Assembly (NCBI GenBank): GCA_003533825.1
Contig: DQCG01000336.1
Coordinates: 4,281-13,988 of the forward strand
Source: Phycisphaerales bacterium
Lineage (GTDB): Bacteria; Planctomycetota; Phycisphaerae; Sedimentisphaerales; Anaerobacaceae
DNA: 9,708 nucleotides
Direction of reading: 5' to 3'
The notes beneath the pieces are model-generated. The model had not been told where the DNA came from. It saw only the letters and a program-made list of their open reading frames with translations, and searched no databases. Of the stretch, positions 7,484 through 9,708 are shown one piece after another; the stretch's first letter is position 1; each line of letters begins with the position of its first letter. A program made the translations under genes and the position numbers.

Positions 7484-7698
7484 CAAAAATCCTTTTTCCT
7501 TGATTCTATGTAGACCGCATCTATAATTAAACATAGCGGATTTGACAGCTCTGAAGCAGCAACGGCGTTGTTTGTGATTTCTTGATTTATGCCGAGAGGT
7601 TTGGGATGTTATGCGGAAGCCATATATACATAGTTGGACGACTCGCATTTGCTTGTGACGAGTCTCGCTCTAGCGGATCGAAGTGAAAGGAGACAATA

Positions 7699-8268
7699 AT
7701 GAAACTCAAAGATTGGATTCCAATCAGTATTTCAGTGGTTGCGCTTGGATTCAGCGTATTCATTTGGTGGTCAGCACAGAATGAAGCGGAACGCACACGG
7801 GAAAGGGAGTATCTTGTGGATTTTCTACGACCACTAAAGTCCATCCTGTACATCACTCGAGACATGCACCAGTCGCTTCTTTCAGATACAAATCTCAAGA
7901 AACTCGAGTACGCTCCCGACTACGTCCATCGAGAATTGCATAAAGATATGAAGCCTGATGATCCTCGTCGGGTGTTATGGCGTGTTGAGATTGCTCGCCT
8001 AATGAACGAAAACGAAAAAGCAGTCGAACTGGTGGAACGACATATCGGTCGGGTCGAGAATACAGAATTACGGAACCTACTTGAAAAGTTCAAAATGCAC
8101 GCATTGGACTGGCAGGAAATGTGGCGTGCAATACTGAATCCAGATCCTGAGCTCGTATCCGGATACACGGGACGGGACAGACTGAAGACCGATCCTTTTC
8201 CTGCTGGACTTGATGAACTGCTTGATAGCGAGATCGCCCGAGTTGAAGCCCTCATCGGGCTGGAATAA
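7699..8268 (+). CDS. Membrane-anchored protein of unknown function
   Basis: The 189-aa product has one hydrophobic segment at about residues 6-25 (WIPISISVVALGFSVFIWW) and then a long charged, mainly helical domain rich in Glu, Arg and Leu. No Cys lies near the segment and no clear cleavage motif is seen, so a retained N-terminal anchor is more likely than a cleaved signal. AAAGGAG (7686-7692) six bases before ATG 7699 is a strong ribosome site. No family was recognised. The next gene downstream also encodes a membrane protein but is 189 bp away, so cotranscription is unproven. Confidence 0.75.
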   Translation: MKLKDWIPISISVVALGFSVFIWWSAQNEAERTREREYLVDFLRPLKSILYITRDMHQSLLSDTNLKKLEYAPDYVHRELHKDMKPDDPRRVLWRVEIARLMNENEKAVELVERHIGRVENTELRNLLEKFKMHALDWQEMWRAILNPDPELVSGYTGRDRLKTDPFPAGLDELLDSEIARVEALIGLE

Positions 8269-8457
8269 AAGTAGGGATTAAAATTAGAAATAGACATTTA
8301 ATAACAGTAAAAAAAAACGTTGACTGTCACTAGTATTGGAGTATTGAAAATATGCATTTACTTTTGGAATATAGCGTCAAGCAAACTTTTGAGCTGATTA
8401 AATTAGCAATGTTTTAGAAGGAGCACAACTCGCAAGGTGATAGGAAGAGAGAACTAG

Positions 8458-8736
8458 ATGAACAACAAATATCCTATGGGAAAAGAAGACGTATACCAAA
8501 TCCTGGATGCTCTGTACCGAGTACACGAAGACCTTTTCCATGATGAAGATGAGATCTCCCGCTTCGCGTCTGCATCGTTTGCAATAACTAAGGTGCGAAG
8601 CAACACATTCATGGGTGCCTTGACGGCAGGCTTCCTCGTTGTGGTTCCTATTCTTGTAGCTGTCCTCGATATCAAATGGTCCAGTACGCCGGTTGTTACA
8701 ATTTTCGGGATCGTGATTGCTGTCTTATGTATCTGA
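8458..8736 (+). CDS. 2TM membrane protein, N-terminal part, ended by an in-frame TGA
   Basis: These 92 codons encode an N-terminal helix of about 50 residues, a first transmembrane segment (about 51-70, FMGALTAGFLVVVPILVAVL), a short loop and the start of a second segment (from about 79, VVTIFGIVIAVLCI). TGA at 8734-8736 cuts this segment at about 15 residues. The same frame continues open to 9316, and the next residues (VYQAVSTRLAEKK) look like the natural end of TM2 and its basic cytoplasmic flank. A Trp codon at the TGA position would restore a normal helix. A loose GGAAGAGAG lies upstream of ATG 8458. The order helix, 2TM, long helical domain is broadly like the SLATT/DUF4231 layout, but no family-specific motif was recognised. 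It is probably half of one disrupted gene. Confidence 0.6.
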   Translation: MNNKYPMGKEDVYQILDALYRVHEDLFHDEDEISRFASASFAITKVRSNTFMGALTAGFLVVVPILVAVLDIKWSSTPVVTIFGIVIAVLCI

Positions 8737-8760
8737 GTCTACCAGGCCGTCTCGACGCGT

Positions 8761-9318
8761 TTGGCGGAGAAAAAGCTAGGATTCATTGCTCGTCAAAGCT
8801 TCCGCTCACCTTTGGAGCGTAGGCATGACTACCTGCTGGAAGTCATTGCAACCTGGGGAACACGAAAGAGAATTCTTGACGAAATCATTGATGAACTCGA
8901 GACGCATCTGAGTACATTGAGTGACAATGACGAGAAGTGCTGCGATTTCAGCCAGCGACTTGCTCGCTATCGCAGTATATCTGAACAGTGTCTCAAATGG
9001 ATCAATTGGGCAGTCAAGACTTCCGAGGAATGCTTAAAAGAAGGACAATGTTCCCAAGAAGAACATAATGAGATTCTTGATTGGGCAGAGCCATTTATTA
9101 CAAAAGGAGTTGAATTACATGACGAAAAAGAAAGCCAAGAAGAAGGTCAAGAAGAAGGCCAAGAAGAAAGTCGCCAAGAAGAAAGCCAAGAAGAAGCCCA
9201 AGAAGAAGGCCAAGAAGACGGCCATAAGTTGGTAGATGTTCAGTCAATCGCCTATTCGAGAGAGTTAAAGGTATCCGGTATGCTCTGTAGAAGAGCCTTA
9301 ATAAATTACCTATTTTAA
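8761..9318 (+). CDS. C-terminal part of the same 2TM protein (helical domain), possible pseudogene half
   Basis: This segment is in the same frame as the ORF at 8458. The first available start is TTG 8761, without a convincing ribosome site, so independent translation is doubtful; the coding sense really resumes at 8737. It encodes a soluble, helix-rich region of about 120 residues with five Cys (CC, QCLKW, ECLKEGQC), ending around EPFITKG. From about 9119 the frame turns into a monotonous Gln/Glu series (QEEGQEEG style) that is the shadow of the Lys-rich ORF in the next frame, and then an unremarkable tail to the TAA at 9316-9318. The true C terminus may therefore be altered by frame drift near 9110-9120. 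Confidence 0.5.
   Translation: MAEKKLGFIARQSFRSPLERRHDYLLEVIATWGTRKRILDEIIDELETHLSTLSDNDEKCCDFSQRLARYRSISEQCLKWINWAVKTSEECLKEGQCSQEEHNEILDWAEPFITKGVELHDEKESQEEGQEEGQEESRQEESQEEAQEEGQEDGHKLVDVQSIAYSRELKVSGMLCRRALINYLF
9119..9235 (+). CDS. Short lysine-rich histone H1-tail-like protein (38 aa), nested in another frame
   Basis: ATG 9119 opens a 38-codon frame ending at TAG 9233-9235. The peptide starts MTKKKAKKKVKKKAKKK and has 23 Lys of 38 residues, spaced by Ala, Val and one Pro, ending TAISW. AAGGAG (9104-9109) lies nine bases before the ATG, better than the ribosome sites of the genes around it. KKKA/KKKV tandem peptides are typical of bacterial H1-like nucleoid proteins (Hc1/Hc2 or BpH1 tails) and are common in planctomycetes. 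They bind DNA or RNA by charge. The frame is open further back to an ATG at 9068, which would add 17 residues but has no good ribosome site. The 3' end of the upstream gene overlaps it in a different frame, reading Gln/Glu-rich there. Only one of the two is likely to be the selected frame, and start signal and composition favour this one. Confidence 0.55.
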   Translation: MTKKKAKKKVKKKAKKKVAKKKAKKKPKKKAKKTAISW

Positions 9319-9477
9319 ACTTGCGTGCTGTTTTCGACTGTGATATATAATCGAGAGTGAGGACTACATATAGAGAGGAAATTAAAGAGGTACGGTGCAT
9401 TTATCGATGAGTTGTGCTTAATAATGAAAGATTTTGATAATTGACAGCGGACGAATTCCACATGTACACCCACAGTA

Positions 9478-9690
9478 TCAATCTTGTCGCTGGGATTGCT
9501 GTTTTGCGTTATCGCTGAAAGTGCCGGTTTGGGTGAGGGCTTTTACTTCGTTTTTGTACCATCCGGCTACGATGAATCCGCCTATGACGGTTAGCAAGCA
9601 ACAAATTGCTGCCTTGTCGAATTTCAAGAGTATCGAATAGCCGATAGCGAGGGAGATGTCCGACCGGGATTCGTGGAGAAGTGCTGACAT
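9478..9690 (-). CDS. Probable membrane protein, possibly the 3' end of a gene running off the window
   Basis: On the minus strand 70 residues run from ATG (9690) to TGA (9478). A hydrophobic stretch (ICCLLTVIGGFIVAGWY, about residues 29-45) is followed by a polar tail rich in Gln and Lys, a plausible membrane-anchor C terminus. No ribosome site precedes the ATG, and the frame is open to the window edge at 9708, so the real start may lie outside. The overlapping plus-strand frame (9434-9640) has no such organisation. No family was recognised. The gene would converge on the 2TM gene. Confidence 0.4.
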   Translation of the reverse strand: MSALLHESRSDISLAIGYSILLKFDKAAICCLLTVIGGFIVAGWYKNEVKALTQTGTFSDNAKQQSQRQD

Positions 9691-9708
9691 ACGCGATTGC
9701 CTATATAG

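Larger units (their letters stand above)
6705..7698. other. ~1 kb non-coding mosaic of short repeats
   Basis: No credible gene is present; the open frame at 6848-7060 consists of repeat sequence. The stretch contains a GAGCGGCG/CGCCGCTC inverted pair (6728-6735/6775-6782), a terminator-like hairpin (6820-6842), two copies of a T-rich 21-mer (6936-6956, 7001-7021) and two CACGAAT copies ten bases apart (7028-7044). It also has a TGAGATA/TATCTCA pair (7107-7113/7140-7146), three CAATAGTCAAT copies and an ACAGGATT/AATCCTGT pair (7427-7434/7466-7473). No clear promoter for the next gene was found. Confidence 0.7.

Noticed and set aside
8320..8348. TTGACT with a poor TATTGA as a promoter for the 2TM gene
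   Set aside because: The -10 box matches at only half its bases, in very AT-rich DNA.
9321..9351. Perfect TATAAT at 9346-9351 with a TTGCGT 19 bases upstream
   Set aside because: The -35 box is weak, the spacing is long and no gene follows on the plus strand.
9098..9400. Minus-strand frame with Leu-rich LLLGLLLG repeats
   Set aside because: It is the antisense shadow of the Lys-rich repeat, not a real membrane protein.
9434..9640. 68-codon plus-strand frame
   Set aside because: It overlaps a minus-strand frame with a clear membrane segment, and it lacks organised composition or a ribosome site.

Overview
The window looks like a piece of a Gram-negative, probably PVC-group (planctomycete-like) genome assembled from a metagenome. 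The support is indirect: a secretin and a lipobox lipoprotein imply an outer membrane; a short Lys-rich H1-tail-like ORF is of a kind common in planctomycetes; and the long AT-rich intergenic stretches are packed with small palindromes and recurring oligonucleotides. No taxonomic marker gene is present, so this is an inference of low to moderate strength.

Layout. Positions 1-843 hold no convincing gene. They contain a block of adjacent hairpins (11-203) of the kind seen as dispersed intergenic repeats, then an AT-rich leader with one good sigma70-type promoter (469-497). Positions 844-6704 form the core of the window: three same-strand genes encoding exported proteins. They are a 592-aa multi-domain beta-sandwich protein with a PapD/COG3121-like flavour, a 1177-aa secretin with eight ~75-aa beta-repeats attached to its N terminus, and a 130-aa lipoprotein. 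The 121-bp gap between the first two contains a possible 36-codon ORF. Positions 6705-7698 are a ~1 kb intergenic mosaic of short repeats. Positions 7699-9318 hold membrane-associated genes of unknown function: a 189-aa single-TM protein, then a 2TM protein split by one in-frame TGA. Nested in another frame of that gene's 3' end is a 38-codon ORF that is about 60% lysine and has its own strong Shine-Dalgarno. A probable minus-strand membrane-protein fragment touches the right edge.

How it may work (inference). The three-gene cluster looks like the outer-membrane end of a secretion or pilus-like system: the secretin forms the channel, the small lipoprotein could act as a pilotin-like partner, and the beta-sandwich protein could be a periplasmic or surface partner. 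No ATPase, pseudopilin or inner-membrane platform gene lies in the window, so the rest of the system must be elsewhere or the secretin acts in an unusual setting. The most unusual points are the repeat-secretin fusion, the hidden Lys-rich ORF, the in-frame TGA in TM2 of the 2TM gene, and a perfect 27-bp palindrome inside the signal-peptide region of the first operon gene.
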